Notes: a model not told the origin generated them from the letters alone. A DNA stretch of 64,000 nt from Cryobacterium tepidiphilum (GCF_003716325.1 NZ_RDSR01000013.1:1-64000); one strand, 5' to 3'; shown: positions 48,902 through 58,857, counted from the stretch's first letter. Numbers and translations are program-made.

Positions 48902-49971
48902 TGACGACGTCCATCTCCCGCTACAACACTGCCCCGTTGCCGATGCGCGTGCGTGTTCTGCGTTCATTCGCAACCCCGGGCGGCGCCATCTACCTGCTGC
49001 TCGCGGCGCTCCTCATCGCCCTCATCCTGTACAACCCCGGCCTTGCCGCCCCCGACCAGCTGATGCGTTTCATCGGCCGGACCGCGCCGGTGGCCATCGT
49101 CGCGGCCGGACAGTACTTCGTCATCGTCTCCGGGGAACTGGACCTGTCGATGGCCGCGGTGATCGCGGCACAAGTGGTGCTCGCGGGAAACCTCATCGGG
49201 CAGAACGCGGCGAGGATCCTGCCCGTGGTTCTCCTCATGATTGGGCTCGGCGCAGCCGTAGGACTTGTCAACGGTGTCATCACCACACTGCTCAAGGTGC
49301 CGAGCTTCATCGCAACGCTCGGCACGTCCCTGGCGATCTCCGGGCTCACCTTCTATGCCACCGGCGGGGCGCCGAGCGGCAATCCGGTGAACTCGTTCCG
49401 GGCCATCGGGCGTGACGGCTTCGAGAACGTGCCGATCCTCGGCTTCCTGCCGTACTCCGTCGTGGTGCTCATGGCTCTTGTCGTGCTCGCCGCCTGGTTG
49501 ATGCGGAAACCCTTCGGGCGGACGCTCATCGCTGCCGGGGACAATCCCGTGGCGACCAGCTTGAGCGGGGCCTCGGTGTGGTGGTTGCGAACCAGGGCCT
49601 TCATCCTGTCGTCTCTGGCGTCCACCGTCGCCGCCGTTCTCCTCGTGGGCTATGCCGGGGTGAGCCCGGTCGTCGGCGACGGTTACGACTTCGCCGCGAT
49701 CACCGCCGTCGTGCTCGGCGGCGTGGCGCTGAGCGGCGGACGAGGCTGGCTGATGTCTGCCGTCGCCGCGGCGTTCGCCCTGGAGGTGCTCTTCAGCCTG
49801 CTCAGTTTCGTCGGGGTCGCCTCCACGTGGCGTCCCGCCGTCCAGGGCGCCATCATTCTCGTCGCCCTCGGCGCGCCGCTCATCCGGTGGCGCCGGCGTG
49901 CATTCTCGGCGTCGCCTGGTATCCCGGTGGCGTCCCCGGCGCCGTCCCCGGGGGAAGAAGTCTCCGCATGA
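48898..49971 (+). CDS. Sugar ABC importer permease 2 (RbsC type)
   Basis: 357-aa permease with the same fold as the previous gene: SGELDLSMAAVIAAQVVLAG and YDFAAITAVVLGGVALSGGRGWLMS. The start is GTG 48898 overlapping the previous stop (GTGA), or the adjacent ATG at 48901. A Pro/Ser-rich tail ends the protein. The binding protein gene starts in its stop codon. Confidence 0.92.
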   Translation: MMTTSISRYNTAPLPMRVRVLRSFATPGGAIYLLLAALLIALILYNPGLAAPDQLMRFIGRTAPVAIVAAGQYFVIVSGELDLSMAAVIAAQVVLAGNLIGQNAARILPVVLLMIGLGAAVGLVNGVITTLLKVPSFIATLGTSLAISGLTFYATGGAPSGNPVNSFRAIGRDGFENVPILGFLPYSVVVLMALVVLAAWLMRKPFGRTLIAAGDNPVATSLSGASVWWLRTRAFILSSLASTVAAVLLVGYAGVSPVVGDGYDFAAITAVVLGGVALSGGRGWLMSAVAAAFALEVLFSLLSFVGVASTWRPAVQGAIILVALGAPLIRWRRRAFSASPGIPVASPAPSPGEEVSA

Positions 49972-51227
49972 CCACCAGCGTTCCTGCCACCGCGGCCGGA
50001 CCAAAGAAAGGGAAGAAAGTGCATCAGATTGGCTCGAAAACAACGACGTTTGGGGTAGCCGCGATCGTGATCCTCGCGCTCTCCGGTTGTGCGCCCGGAT
50101 CGAACACCGCGGGCGCAGCCCAGCCGGATAGCGGGACGCCCACGGCCAACAGCTGGTTCGATCAGACGCAGTTCGACCTGGAGAACGCGGAGCGAACGGC
50201 GACATTCACGGGAGATCCCTCCACGCCCTACCTCCAGTACATCGAGGGTGAAATGGTCGACCCGGCACCGTTCAAGGCCGATGGCCCGAAGAAGGTCTGC
50301 TTCTCGAACGCCGCGCTCAGCAACACCTGGCGGCAGACGGGGTGGATCACGATGAACCAGCAGCTGAAGGTGCTTCAGGGCCAAGGCATCATTTCCGGCA
50401 TGGAGACCCGCAACGCTCAGGACAGCGACGACACGCAGGTTGCCGACATCGACTACTTCATCAAGGAGAACAACTGCGACGCCTTCATCATCGCCCCCAA
50501 TTCTCCACAGGCGACGGCGCCGGCCGTGCAGCGGGCCTGTGACACCGGGAAGCCCGTGATCATCTTCGACCGCGGCGCCGGCACCGACTGCGAGACAGTG
50601 TTCGTCCACTCCGTCGGCGGGATGGCCTGGGGCATCGACTCCGCGACCTTCGTTGCCGACAACGTCGCGAAGGGCGGACGGGTCATCGCGCTTCGCACGG
50701 CGCCCGGAGTAGACGTCTTCGAGCAGCGGTGGGCTGCAGCCCAGCATATCTTCGACAAAGCAGGGCTCAAGGTGACGGACTACATCACTGGCGCCGACCC
50801 GACGAAGATCAAGAGCACCATCACGGATGAAATCGCCAAGGGCGACATCGACGCTGTCTGGGTCGACCTTGCCGACCAGGCCGTCCCGGCCGTGGAGTCA
50901 TTCGAAGACGCGGGCAAGGACATCCCGATCGTCACCGGTGAAGACAGCCTCGCGTACCTGCGTGCCTGGCAGGACAAAGGGTTTAAGGGCTTCGCCTCGG
51001 TGTACTCGGCATTCCAGTGGCGGACCGCCCTATTGGCAACGGCCATGCTCTTCGAGGGCAAGCCGATCCCGAAGGACTGGGTGCTCCCGCAGGTGCCCGT
51101 GACGAAGGACGACCTCGACGCCGTGGTCGCCGCCAACAAGGGAATGCCCGACGGCCATTACTCCTCCTTCGGCGGAGAGAACCTGCCCGGATTCCCCACG
51201 GTATGGCAGAACCGGACCATGCCGTAA
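49968..51227 (+). CDS. Sugar ABC importer binding lipoprotein (RbsB type)
   Basis: 419 aa from ATG 49968, which overlaps the permease stop (ATGA). The lipobox ALSGC has its Cys at 41. GTG 50019, behind AAGGGAAG, gives a cleaner signal peptide and may be the real start. The mature part is a periplasmic-binding type 1 fold (KKVCFSNAALSNTWRQTGW, then FIIAPNSPQATAPAVQRA and PVIIFDRGAG). A hairpin (51236-51263) follows before the oxidoreductase genes. The ligand is probably a sugar or polyol, judged from the enzymes downstream. Confidence 0.88.
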   Translation: MTTSVPATAAGPKKGKKVHQIGSKTTTFGVAAIVILALSGCAPGSNTAGAAQPDSGTPTANSWFDQTQFDLENAERTATFTGDPSTPYLQYIEGEMVDPAPFKADGPKKVCFSNAALSNTWRQTGWITMNQQLKVLQGQGIISGMETRNAQDSDDTQVADIDYFIKENNCDAFIIAPNSPQATAPAVQRACDTGKPVIIFDRGAGTDCETVFVHSVGGMAWGIDSATFVADNVAKGGRVIALRTAPGVDVFEQRWAAAQHIFDKAGLKVTDYITGADPTKIKSTITDEIAKGDIDAVWVDLADQAVPAVESFEDAGKDIPIVTGEDSLAYLRAWQDKGFKGFASVYSAFQWRTALLATAMLFEGKPIPKDWVLPQVPVTKDDLDAVVAANKGMPDGHYSSFGGENLPGFPTVWQNRTMP

Positions 51228-51235
51228 CCGGTGGC

Positions 51236-51263
51236 GCGAGGGGCCGGCGGACCAGCCCCTCGC
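51236..51263 (+). terminator. Intra-operon hairpin between importer and oxidoreductase
   Basis: GCGAGGGGC (51236-51244) pairs with GCCCCTCGC (51255-51263) around a 10-nt loop. It follows the binding-protein stop by 8 bp and has no T run. It may partly end transcription, leaving less message for the enzymes. Confidence 0.5.
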
Positions 51264-51307
51264 ACTCCCGCCGTCCCGCTATACGACGAAGAGAAAGATT
51301 TACGACA

Positions 51308-51829
51308 ATGACGTCAGACGACAGGCCATCACGCGACGGCCGGTCCGACCCCGGCGAGGTCGCCGAGCTCGTGTCCCTCGCCCGCACTCTCTATCCGCAC
51401 CCCGGACTGCCGGATGCGCCTTACCAGCGAACCGTCGAGCAGATCCTGGCCAGGGCATCCGTTGAGCCTGCGCTGTGGCATCTGCTCCGCGACGGACTCA
51501 CAGAGCTGCGGCTCGCCAGCGGCGCCCATCTCGGCGAAGTCCCCGCTACTGACCTGCACGACCTGCTCACGGCACGGGAGGAGACACGCTTCTTCGCGAC
51601 GCTTCGCGACCTCGTCGCCTGGCACCTGTACGACGATCACGAAGTATGGGCGGCCGTGGGCTACCCCGGCGCATCCTTCGAACACGGCGGCTACCGTGAC
51701 CGGGGGTTCAACGACCTCGCCTGGCTCCCCGAACCCCGCATCGAGGAGAGCGACGCCCCGTTCGTTGAGATCGGCTCGCTGACAGTGACGCCGGAAAACG
51801 CGGCCGCCCAGACAAGGAGCAACGCATGA
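51308..51829 (+). CDS. Small subunit of a GMC dehydrogenase (gluconate 2-dehydrogenase subunit 3-like)
   Basis: 173-aa helical protein lacking a signal peptide. It resembles the small partner subunits that go with GMC-type flavoproteins (gluconate 2-dehydrogenase subunit 3 family). Recognisable parts are ELVSLARTLYPHPGLPDAPYQR, ETRFFATLRDLVAWHLYDDH and WAAVGYPGASFEHGGYRDRGFND. It overlaps the large-subunit gene by 4 bp (ATGA), supporting a two-subunit complex. Unlike many relatives no Tat signal is seen, so the complex is likely cytoplasmic. Confidence 0.75.
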   Translation: MTSDDRPSRDGRSDPGEVAELVSLARTLYPHPGLPDAPYQRTVEQILARASVEPALWHLLRDGLTELRLASGAHLGEVPATDLHDLLTAREETRFFATLRDLVAWHLYDDHEVWAAVGYPGASFEHGGYRDRGFNDLAWLPEPRIEESDAPFVEIGSLTVTPENAAAQTRSNA

Positions 51830-53394
51830 CCCGCTACGAACTCACCGACGACGATGTCGCACTCATCATCGGTTCTGGCCCCGGTGGCGCGACTCTCGCC
51901 CTGCAACTGGTGCGGCAGGGGAAAAAAGTCGTGATGCTCGAGGCCGGACCGTGGGTGTCGAACGAGGACTTCGTCAACGATGAACGCAAGGCATTCGATC
52001 AGCTCACCTGGAAGGACCCGAGGCTCGCGACGGGCACTTGGAGCCTCGCGTCGGACTTTCCGGGAAGCCCGGCATGGATGGGCAAGGTCGTCGGCGGTAC
52101 AGCGACGTTCTGGACGGGCCTCACGCCGAGGTTCAAAGCGCACGAGTTCCGCCCCCGTTCAGTGTACGGACAGGTGTCTGATGCCGCGCTCGCGGATTGG
52201 CCCATCGACTTGCAGGAGCTCGAGCCCTATTACGACGCTTCCGAGATCGCGATGGGGACATCGCATCGGCACGGTCGCCCTCCATTGCCGGCGAACAACA
52301 ACTACAAGGTGCTGGCCAACGGTGCCGCTCGTCTGGGCTACGAGCACTACGCGACGGGCCCGTATGCCACGAACGTCGAGCCGTACGACGGCCGACCGGG
52401 CACGCTGCAGGACGGATTCTGCCAGCAAGGCGACAAGAGCAGAGCGAAGTGGTCCCCACTCGTGAGCGAGATTCCGAAGGCGCTGGCCACCGGACTCCTG
52501 GAACTTCGCACCAACTCCCAGGCCGTCCAGATCACCCTCGGTACCGATGGGCGAGCCGACGGGGTCGTGTACAGCGACGTGGACGGCGTACTGCACCGCC
52601 AGAGCGCGCGCGTGGTTGCCATGGCCGGCAACGCCATTGAGACGCCTCGCCTTCTGCTGACGTCGGCGACCAACGGCCATCCGGATGGTCTCGCCAACTC
52701 TTCGGGACAGCTCGGGCGCAACTACATGCGGCACACAACCGGTGTGGTGTACGCGGAGTTCCCCGATGAGGTGCACATGTACCGCGGCGAGCCGATGGCC
52801 GGCATCGTCAATGATGAGTCACGGCACGATCCCTCCCGCGGTTTCGTCGGCGGCTACTACATGGAGAGCATCGCGCAGGGGCTGCCCTCCTTCTCGACCT
52901 TCATGACCCCGCACGGCTGGGGGCCGGAGTTCACGTCGAAGATCGAGGCGTACACGCGCACCGCGGGTATGTGGATCTGCGGCGAAGACATGCCTCGCGA
53001 GACGAATCGGGTGACCCTGAGCAGCAGTCTGAAGGATCACCTGGGGTTGCCCGCGCCTGAGGTGCATTACGACGACCATCCCAACGACATCGCGATGCGA
53101 GACCACGCTTACACGCAGGGGGAGAAGCTCTTCCGGGCGGTGGGAGCAGTGCGTACCACTCGCGCGCCGGGAATGCCCTCCGGCCACAACCTCGGCACGG
53201 CCAGGATGAGTGCTTCCTCCGCAGACGGAGTGGTCAACAGTTTCGGGCAAGCACACGACATTCCGAACCTGTTCATCTCCGACGGATCCATCTTCACGTC
53301 GGGAGCGGCCGCGAACCCGACACTCACCATCATGGCCCTCGTGCTTCGACAGGCCGAATACCTCATGGAGCAGGCGCGCGTAGGCGTGCTCTGA
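51826..53394 (+). CDS. GMC-family FAD oxidoreductase
   Basis: 522-aa flavoprotein. The dinucleotide-binding motif GSGPGG is at 16-21 (ALIIGSGPGGATLAL). The central GKVVGGTATFWTG is the FAD cover loop, and the C-terminal part has SGHNLGTARM with the catalytic His, then LFISDGSIFTSGAAANPTLTIMAL with the second active-site position (Asn). It oxidises a sugar or polyol hydroxyl. With the small subunit before it and an aldehyde dehydrogenase after it, the route would be alcohol to aldehyde to acid. A 3-keto-glycoside-forming activity as in glucoside 3-dehydrogenases is an alternative. Confidence 0.88.
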   Translation: MTRYELTDDDVALIIGSGPGGATLALQLVRQGKKVVMLEAGPWVSNEDFVNDERKAFDQLTWKDPRLATGTWSLASDFPGSPAWMGKVVGGTATFWTGLTPRFKAHEFRPRSVYGQVSDAALADWPIDLQELEPYYDASEIAMGTSHRHGRPPLPANNNYKVLANGAARLGYEHYATGPYATNVEPYDGRPGTLQDGFCQQGDKSRAKWSPLVSEIPKALATGLLELRTNSQAVQITLGTDGRADGVVYSDVDGVLHRQSARVVAMAGNAIETPRLLLTSATNGHPDGLANSSGQLGRNYMRHTTGVVYAEFPDEVHMYRGEPMAGIVNDESRHDPSRGFVGGYYMESIAQGLPSFSTFMTPHGWGPEFTSKIEAYTRTAGMWICGEDMPRETNRVTLSSSLKDHLGLPAPEVHYDDHPNDIAMRDHAYTQGEKLFRAVGAVRTTRAPGMPSGHNLGTARMSASSADGVVNSFGQAHDIPNLFISDGSIFTSGAAANPTLTIMALVLRQAEYLMEQARVGVL

Positions 53395-53424
53395 CCGCAC
53401 CACGCAATCAAGGAGTAAACCGAA

Positions 53425-54801
53425 ATGACAATCGCCACGATCGACCCCACCACCGGGACAACCCTCAAGACGTTCGAGCCGTTCACCGCAGAGCAGGTCG
53501 AGGAGAAGATCCACGCCGCTGACGCCGCCTTCCGTGAGCTTCAGAGGACGACGTTCGCCGAGCGGGCCGAGTGGATGCGAAAGGCCGCGGAAATCCTGGA
53601 ATCGGAAGCTGACGATGTGGCTCGCCTCATCACGACCGAGATGGGCAAGACGTTCTCGACGGCGAAGTACGAGGCGCTGAAGTCGGCCACAGGAATGCGT
53701 TTCTACGCCGACAACGCGGAACGCTATCTGACTCCCGAGACGCCGGTTGAGCCATCCGCTGTCAACGCCTCTGCGCTCAGCGTGCGCTTCGACCCGATCG
53801 GCGTCGTGCTCGCGGTGATGCCCTGGAATTACCCGCTGTGGCAGGCGGTGCGCTTTGCTGCGCCCGCGCTCATGGCCGGCAACACCGGGCTGCTCAAGCA
53901 CGCGTCGAACGTTCCCCAGTGTGCGCTGTACCTCGGTGACCTCTTCGAACGAGGCGGATTCCCGCGCGGTGCGTTCCAGACCCTCCTTGTCGAGGGCAAG
54001 GACGTCGCACCCCTGCTCGACGACCGTAGAATCCGGGCCGCCACGCTCACCGGGTCGGTCGCCGCTGGTGCCTCCCTGGCTGCGGCCGCCGGGAAGAACG
54101 TGAAGAAGACCGTGCTGGAACTCGGCGGCACGGATGTTTTCGTCGTCCTGCCATCCGCTGATGTGGACAAGGCGGCACAAGCGGCGGTGGGGGCTCGGGT
54201 GCAGAACTCCGGACAGTCGTGCATTGCCGCGAAGCGCTACTACGTGCACGAAGACGTCTACGACGCCTTCGCTGAGAAATTCGTGGCAGGCATGGCGGCC
54301 GCCAAAGCCGGGAACCCCCTGTCCGACGACTCCGCCTTCGGGCCGCTTGCCACCGAGCGCGGACGACAGGATGTTCAGGAGCTCGTGGAGGATGCAGTCT
54401 CGAAGGGCGCGACCGTGTTGGTCGGGGGCGAGGTTCCTGAGGGCGAGGGCTGGTTCTATCCGGCAACAGTGCTGAGCGATGTTAACCCCGACATGCGCAT
54501 CTACCGCGAGGAATGCTTCGGCCCGGTGGCCTGCCTCTACAGGGTGGGGAGCATCGACGACGCGATCGAGCGTTCCAACGACTCCGATTTCGGGCTCAGC
54601 TCCAGCGTCTGGACGACGGACGAGGAGGAGATCGCGCGGCTCGGCCGGGAGATCGAAGCGGGGGGAGTGTTCGTCAACGGCGTGACGGCGTCGTTCCCCG
54701 CAGTGCCCTTCGGCGGTGTCAAGGACTCAGGCTACGGCCGCGAGCTGTCGGCTTTCGGCATCCGCGAGTTCGTCAATGTGAAGACGGTATGGCAGGCCTG
54801 A
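53425..54801 (+). CDS. NAD(P)-dependent aldehyde dehydrogenase (succinate-semialdehyde dehydrogenase-like)
   Basis: 458-aa member of the ALDH superfamily. The catalytic Cys266 is in NSGQSCIAAKR, the general base Glu232 in LELGGTD, and the cofactor region is TGSVAAG (209-215). Sequence resembles the short SSADH-like class; the cofactor is not certain. AAGGAG precedes the ATG. Its position after the GMC genes suggests it oxidises the aldehyde they produce. Confidence 0.9.
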   Translation: MTIATIDPTTGTTLKTFEPFTAEQVEEKIHAADAAFRELQRTTFAERAEWMRKAAEILESEADDVARLITTEMGKTFSTAKYEALKSATGMRFYADNAERYLTPETPVEPSAVNASALSVRFDPIGVVLAVMPWNYPLWQAVRFAAPALMAGNTGLLKHASNVPQCALYLGDLFERGGFPRGAFQTLLVEGKDVAPLLDDRRIRAATLTGSVAAGASLAAAAGKNVKKTVLELGGTDVFVVLPSADVDKAAQAAVGARVQNSGQSCIAAKRYYVHEDVYDAFAEKFVAGMAAAKAGNPLSDDSAFGPLATERGRQDVQELVEDAVSKGATVLVGGEVPEGEGWFYPATVLSDVNPDMRIYREECFGPVACLYRVGSIDDAIERSNDSDFGLSSSVWTTDEEEIARLGREIEAGGVFVNGVTASFPAVPFGGVKDSGYGRELSAFGIREFVNVKTVWQA

Positions 54802-54885
54802 GCCAGGCTCCCGAAGAACGCGCACTCCATCCTCGTGGGAGGCAGGCTGCGCGGGCCGTTAACCGCTCATGCCATGCTTGAGCAC

Positions 54886-55998
54886 ATGCCTGCCTTCACC
54901 GTGGTCATCGCCCCGGACTCGTTCAAGGGAACGGCCACCGCCGTCGACGTCGCCGACGCCATCGCCAGCGGATGGGCATCGGTGCGGCCGAACGATGTGC
55001 TGCGCCACTTCCCGATGGCCGACGGCGGGGAAGGAACGCTCGACGCCTTCGCCGCGGCCGTTCCGGGAGCCACCCGCATGCCCGTCACTGTGCAGGGGCC
55101 CGACGACCGCCCGGTCGACAGCTGCTGGCTGCTGCTTCCCGACGGCACCGGAGTCGTCGAGCTCGCCAACACCAGTGGACTCGGCCTGCTCGACAGGCTC
55201 CGCCCGCTTGACGCGCACACGCTCGGCTTCGGCCAGGCCATTGCCGCCGCCCTCGACCACGGCGTCGACCGGCTGCTGCTCGCTGTGGGCGGCAGCTCCT
55301 CGACCGACGGCGGCGCGGGCGCGCTCACCGCCCTCGGCGCAAGGTTCCTCGACGCGGAGGGGCAGCAGATCGCCCTGGGCAACCGCGGGCTGGGCGACCT
55401 CGACCGGGTCGACCTCAGCGATCTGCGCGCACTGCCGGCGGGTGGTGCCACCGTGCTTAGCGACGTCACGAGCCCGCTCCTGGGGCCGGCGGGTGCGGCA
55501 TCCGTTTTCGGTGCGCAGAAGGGGGCGGATGCCACACAGCTGCGGGTCATGGAAGCGAACCTGGCCGCATTGGCGACGCGGATGCCGGCGAAGGCGGACC
55601 TGCCCGGCACGGGCGCCGCGGGCGGCACCGCTTTCGGGCTCGTAGCGTGGGGCGCCGTCATCGCTGCCGGGTCAGGGGCCGTCGGCGACGCGGTCGGGCT
55701 GCCCGGCGCGATCTCCGGAGCCGACATCGTGATCACGGGCGAGGGCCGCTTCGACGACCAGAGCGACGCCGGCAAGGTCGCCAGCTACGTTCGTGGGCTG
55801 GCAGAGGCAGCGGATGTGACGGCGCTGCTTGTTGCCGGCAGCATCGGCGCCGAGACCAGGGGCTTCGTCGGCGCCCAGTCGCTGACCGAGCTGGCGGGTT
55901 CGAGCGCTGCTGCAATGGGTGACCCGCTGCGGTACCTGCGCGTGGCCGGCACCGCGCTCGCCGCGTCGGGCGCCGAGGTTGCGGCCGCACGCTCCTGA
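54886..55998 (+). CDS. Glycerate kinase
   Basis: 370-aa enzyme of the GlxK/GarK family that phosphorylates glycerate, feeding it into glycolysis. VIAPDSFKGTATAVDVADAI at the N-terminus is diagnostic, with PMADGGEGTLDAFA and GGSSSTDGGAGALTALGARFLD. The ATG at 54886 gives the expected MPAFTVVIAPDSFKG start; 54874 is possible. A -10-like CATGCT ends seven bases upstream, so it may be leaderless. A hairpin at 56016-56059 separates it from the convergent xylB. Whether it processes the product of the upstream oxidation cluster is unknown. Confidence 0.92.
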   Translation: MPAFTVVIAPDSFKGTATAVDVADAIASGWASVRPNDVLRHFPMADGGEGTLDAFAAAVPGATRMPVTVQGPDDRPVDSCWLLLPDGTGVVELANTSGLGLLDRLRPLDAHTLGFGQAIAAALDHGVDRLLLAVGGSSSTDGGAGALTALGARFLDAEGQQIALGNRGLGDLDRVDLSDLRALPAGGATVLSDVTSPLLGPAGAASVFGAQKGADATQLRVMEANLAALATRMPAKADLPGTGAAGGTAFGLVAWGAVIAAGSGAVGDAVGLPGAISGADIVITGEGRFDDQSDAGKVASYVRGLAEAADVTALLVAGSIGAETRGFVGAQSLTELAGSSAAAMGDPLRYLRVAGTALAASGAEVAAARS

Positions 55999-56015
55999 TC
56001 CGCGTCGCGCCGGCT

Positions 56016-56059
56016 GAACGCCGCTGCGCGCGTTGAACTCAACCCGCGCAGTGGCGTTC
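56016..56059. terminator. Bidirectional hairpin between glycerate kinase and xylB
   Basis: GAACGCCGCTGCGCG (56016-56030) pairs with CGCGCAGTGGCGTTC (56045-56059) with one wobble. An inner GTTG-AACT-CAAC hairpin continues it to about 20 bp. It sits between convergent genes. Confidence 0.7.
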
Positions 56060-56093
56060 GAGCCGCGCGTCGTGGCTGAGCGGGGCGCCGCCG

Positions 56094-57491
56094 TCAGGCG
56101 CGGTGCGCCGCGTACTGCTCCCGGATGACGGGCCGGTGGTCGACCGCGGGCTTCGCGACGATCGACAGCGCCCAGTTCGGGCGCGTGCCGCTGAGCGCCC
56201 ACGCCGCCTGCGCCGCCGCCCCGTCGGCCACGTACTCGCCGGGCGCGGGCACGACGACGGGCACGTCGAACACCTGCGCGGCGATCGCCTGCACGGCGGG
56301 GTTCTGCGCGGCGCCGCCGATCAGCAGAATGCGCTCGGCCGTCACCCCCTGCGCCCGCACCGCGTCGAGGCCGTCGGCGAGCCCGCAGAGGAGCCCCTCG
56401 ACGGCCGCCCGCGCGAGATTCGGCCGGCCGGTCGACGCGAGCGTCATGCCGAAGACGGATGCCGTGGCCCGCGGCAGGTTCGGCGTGCGTTCGCCCTCGA
56501 AATACGGTTGCAGCACGAGTCCCGCCGAACCGGCCGGAGCCTCGAGGGCCAGCCGGCCGAGCTCGGCGTGGTCCACGCCGAGGAGGCCGGCGATGGAGTC
56601 GAGTACCCGCGCGGCGTTGAGCGTCGCGACGAGCGGCAGGAACAACCCGCTCGCGTCGGCGAATCCGGCGACGGTGCCCGAGGCATCCGTTGCGGGGGTC
56701 TCGGTCACGGCGAACACGGTGCCGCTCGTGCCGATCGAGACGACCACGTCGCCCGCGCCCGCCCCCAGCCCCAGCGCGGCTCCTGCGTTGTCGCCGGCCC
56801 CCGGCCCGACAACAATGCCGCCGGGGGTGTTGCCGGCCGGCTCGCCGGGGGCGAGCACGCGCGGGAGCAGGGCCGGGTGGCCGAGCGCCCGCTCGAACAG
56901 GTCGAGGTCGTAGCCGCCAGTGACCGGTGACCAGTAGCCGGTGCCGCTGGCATCGGAGCGATCGGTCGTGAGGGCGACGAGGTCCGGGCCGAGCGGACTC
57001 TCGTTGGCGGGACCGTAGCCGCGCAGCCGCCAGGTGAGCCAGTCGTGGGGGAGCGCCACAGCCGCGACGAGCGCCGCGTTCTCGGGCTCGGCGTCGCGCA
57101 GCCAGCGCAGCTTGGTGGCCGTGAACGACGCGACCGGTACTGACCCCGTGCGGGCGGCGTACTCCTCGGCGCCGACTTCCGTGATCAGGTCGAGGGCGGC
57201 CTGCGCGCTCCGGGTGTCGTTCCAGAGCAGTGCGTCCCGGATGACGCGCCCCGCGTCGTCGAGCACCACCATGCCGTGCTGCTGGCCCGCGACGGAGATC
57301 GCCGCCACGTCGTCCAGACCGCCGGCATCCGCGATCGCAGCCTGCAGCGCCTGCCACCATGCGGCCGGGTGCACTTCGCTGCCGTCGGGGTGCGGCGCCC
57401 GGCCGGAGCGGATGAGCGCCCCGGTCTCGGCGTCGCGGATCACGATCTTGCAGCTCTGCGTCGACGAGTCGACTCCGGCGACGAGGGTCAT
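56094..57491 (-). CDS. xylB: Xylulokinase
   Basis: 465-aa FGGY kinase that phosphorylates D-xylulose. The N-terminal VDSSTQSCK is the xylulokinase variant of the ATP motif, with [19 protein letters not shown] (sugar-binding), [11 protein letters not shown] and [10 protein letters not shown]. The ATG at 57491 is preceded by GAGCGGAG. It follows xylA in the same direction, separated by 110 bp holding a large hairpin (57521-57578). Confidence 0.95.
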   Translation of the reverse strand: MTLVAGVDSSTQSCKIVIRDAETGALIRSGRAPHPDGSEVHPAAWWQALQAAIADAGGLDDVAAISVAGQQHGMVVLDDAGRVIRDALLWNDTRSAQAALDLITEVGAEEYAARTGSVPVASFTATKLRWLRDAEPENAALVAAVALPHDWLTWRLRGYGPANESPLGPDLVALTTDRSDASGTGYWSPVTGGYDLDLFERALGHPALLPRVLAPGEPAGNTPGGIVVGPGAGDNAGAALGLGAGAGDVVVSIGTSGTVFAVTETPATDASGTVAGFADASGLFLPLVATLNAARVLDSIAGLLGVDHAELGRLALEAPAGSAGLVLQPYFEGERTPNLPRATASVFGMTLASTGRPNLARAAVEGLLCGLADGLDAVRAQGVTAERILLIGGAAQNPAVQAIAAQVFDVPVVVPAPGEYVADGAAAQAAWALSGTRPNWALSIVAKPAVDHRPVIREQYAAHRA

Positions 57492-57520
57492 GGGTCTCCG
57501 CTCAGGGATGAAAGGGCAAC

Positions 57521-57578
57521 GCGGGTGCTGCGCCGCCGCGCGGGTGGCGTGCCACGCGCTTCGCGGCGCAGCACCCGC
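57521..57578 (-). terminator. Large hairpin between xylA and xylB
   Basis: GCGGGTGCTGCGCCGC (57521-57536) and GCGGCGCAGCACCCGC (57563-57578) are exact complements. An inner GTGGC-GT-GCCAC hairpin fills the loop. It may lower xylB message relative to xylA or protect its 3' end. Confidence 0.7.
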
Positions 57579-57601
57579 GCGGCGACGCGGAGAGGTGAGG
57601 A

Positions 57602-58795
57602 CTAGCCGCGGGCGCCGATGAGGTGCTCGAGCGCCAGCTGCTGCAGCCGCACGAAGCCGAAGCCCTTGCCGCCGAAGTAGGCGTCGGCGTCGAAGTCCTC
57701 CCACGCCCAGGGGTCCGACAGCAGGTCGTCGTAGCTCTCGCCCTCGCCGAGGGTCGGCACCGACAGTTCGGGCACCCGTGACGCCTCGAGCGCCTCCTGC
57801 ACCTCCGGGTCGGCGCGGAAGGCGGCGGCCCGCTCCTTGAGCAGCAGGTAGGTGCGCATGTTCGCGGCGGCCGAGTCCCACACTCCGGTGATGTCCTCGG
57901 TGCGCGAGGGCTTGTAGTCGAAGTGGCGCGGTCCGTCGTAGGTCGTCCCACCATCGGGGCCGCCGTTCTCGAGCAGGTCGACGAGCGCGAACGCGTTCTG
58001 CAGGTCGCCGTGCCCGAACACGAGGTCCTGGTCGTACTTGATGCCGCGCTGCCCGTTCAGGTCGATGTGGAACAGCTTGCCCTGGTACAGCGCCTGGGCG
58101 ATGCCCGCGGCGAAGTTCAGCCCGGCCATCTGCTCGTGGCCGACCTCGGGGTTCACGCCCACGAGCTCCGGCCGCTCCAGCGTTTCGATGAACGCCATCG
58201 CGTGCCCGACGGTCGGCAGCAGGATGTCGCCGCGCGGCTCGTTCGGCTTGGGTTCGATGGCGAAACGGATGTCGTAACCCTTGTCGGTGACATAGTCGCC
58301 CAGCAGGTTGACGGCTTCGCGGTACCGCTCCAATGCCGCCCGAATGTCCTTTGCCGCGTCGTACTCCGCGCCCTCGCGGCCGCCCCACATCACAAAGGTC
58401 TTCGCCCCGAGCTCCGCCCCGAGGTCGAGCTGGCGGATGACCTTGCGGAGCGCGTAGCGGCGCACCGACCTGTCGTTCGACGTGAAGCCGCCGTCCTTGA
58501 ACACGGGGGCGCTGAACAGGTTCGTCGTCACCATCGGGACGACGAGCCCGGTGTCGGCCAGGGCCTGCTTGAGCCGGTCGATCTCCTTCTGGCGCGCGGC
58601 ATCCGTCGACCCGAACGGAAACAGGTCGTCATCGTGGAACGTGAGCCCATACGCACCGAGCTCGGCGAGCTTGTGCACGGCCTCGACGGTATCGAGCGGG
58701 GGACGGGTGGGGCCGCCGAAGGGGTCGGTGCCGTTGTAGCCGATGGTCCAGAGGCCGAAGGAGAACTTGTCGGCCTTGGTGGGTGTGGGGGTCAT
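57602..58795 (-). CDS. xylA: Xylose isomerase
   Basis: 397-aa metal-dependent isomerase of D-xylose to D-xylulose. The N-terminus has [18 protein letters not shown], the active-site His is in [12 protein letters not shown], and metal ligands are visible in [12 protein letters not shown] and [23 protein letters not shown]. This is the actinobacterial, shorter form used industrially as glucose isomerase. The promoter region (58796-58896, minus strand) has TATAAG as -10 and a CAACAAAC half-site for the ROK regulator. xylB follows downstream. Confidence 0.96.
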   Translation of the reverse strand: MTPTPTKADKFSFGLWTIGYNGTDPFGGPTRPPLDTVEAVHKLAELGAYGLTFHDDDLFPFGSTDAARQKEIDRLKQALADTGLVVPMVTTNLFSAPVFKDGGFTSNDRSVRRYALRKVIRQLDLGAELGAKTFVMWGGREGAEYDAAKDIRAALERYREAVNLLGDYVTDKGYDIRFAIEPKPNEPRGDILLPTVGHAMAFIETLERPELVGVNPEVGHEQMAGLNFAAGIAQALYQGKLFHIDLNGQRGIKYDQDLVFGHGDLQNAFALVDLLENGGPDGGTTYDGPRHFDYKPSRTEDITGVWDSAAANMRTYLLLKERAAAFRADPEVQEALEASRVPELSVPTLGEGESYDDLLSDPWAWEDFDADAYFGGKGFGFVRLQQLALEHLIGARG

Positions 58796-58833
58796 GGGAT
58801 CAGTCCTTCAGCATTTTTGGATGGACGACGGGA

Positions 58834-58857
58834 GTTTGTTGTTTTTCAGAACTTATA
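58834..58857 (-). promoter_or_regulatory. xylA promoter and candidate XylR site
   Basis: On the minus strand a -10-like TATAAG (58852-58857) is followed by GTTCTG and then CAACAAAC (58834-58841). CAACAAAC also occurs before the esterase gene (60580-60587). XylR-type ROK repressors elsewhere bind GTTTGTT...AACAAAC repeats. Confidence 0.4.

Noticed and set aside
56094..58388. 764-codon minus frame giving a xylulokinase with a 299-residue N-terminal extension
   Set aside because: The extension is Arg-rich shadow of xylA; the normal xylulokinase start at 57491 has a ribosome site.
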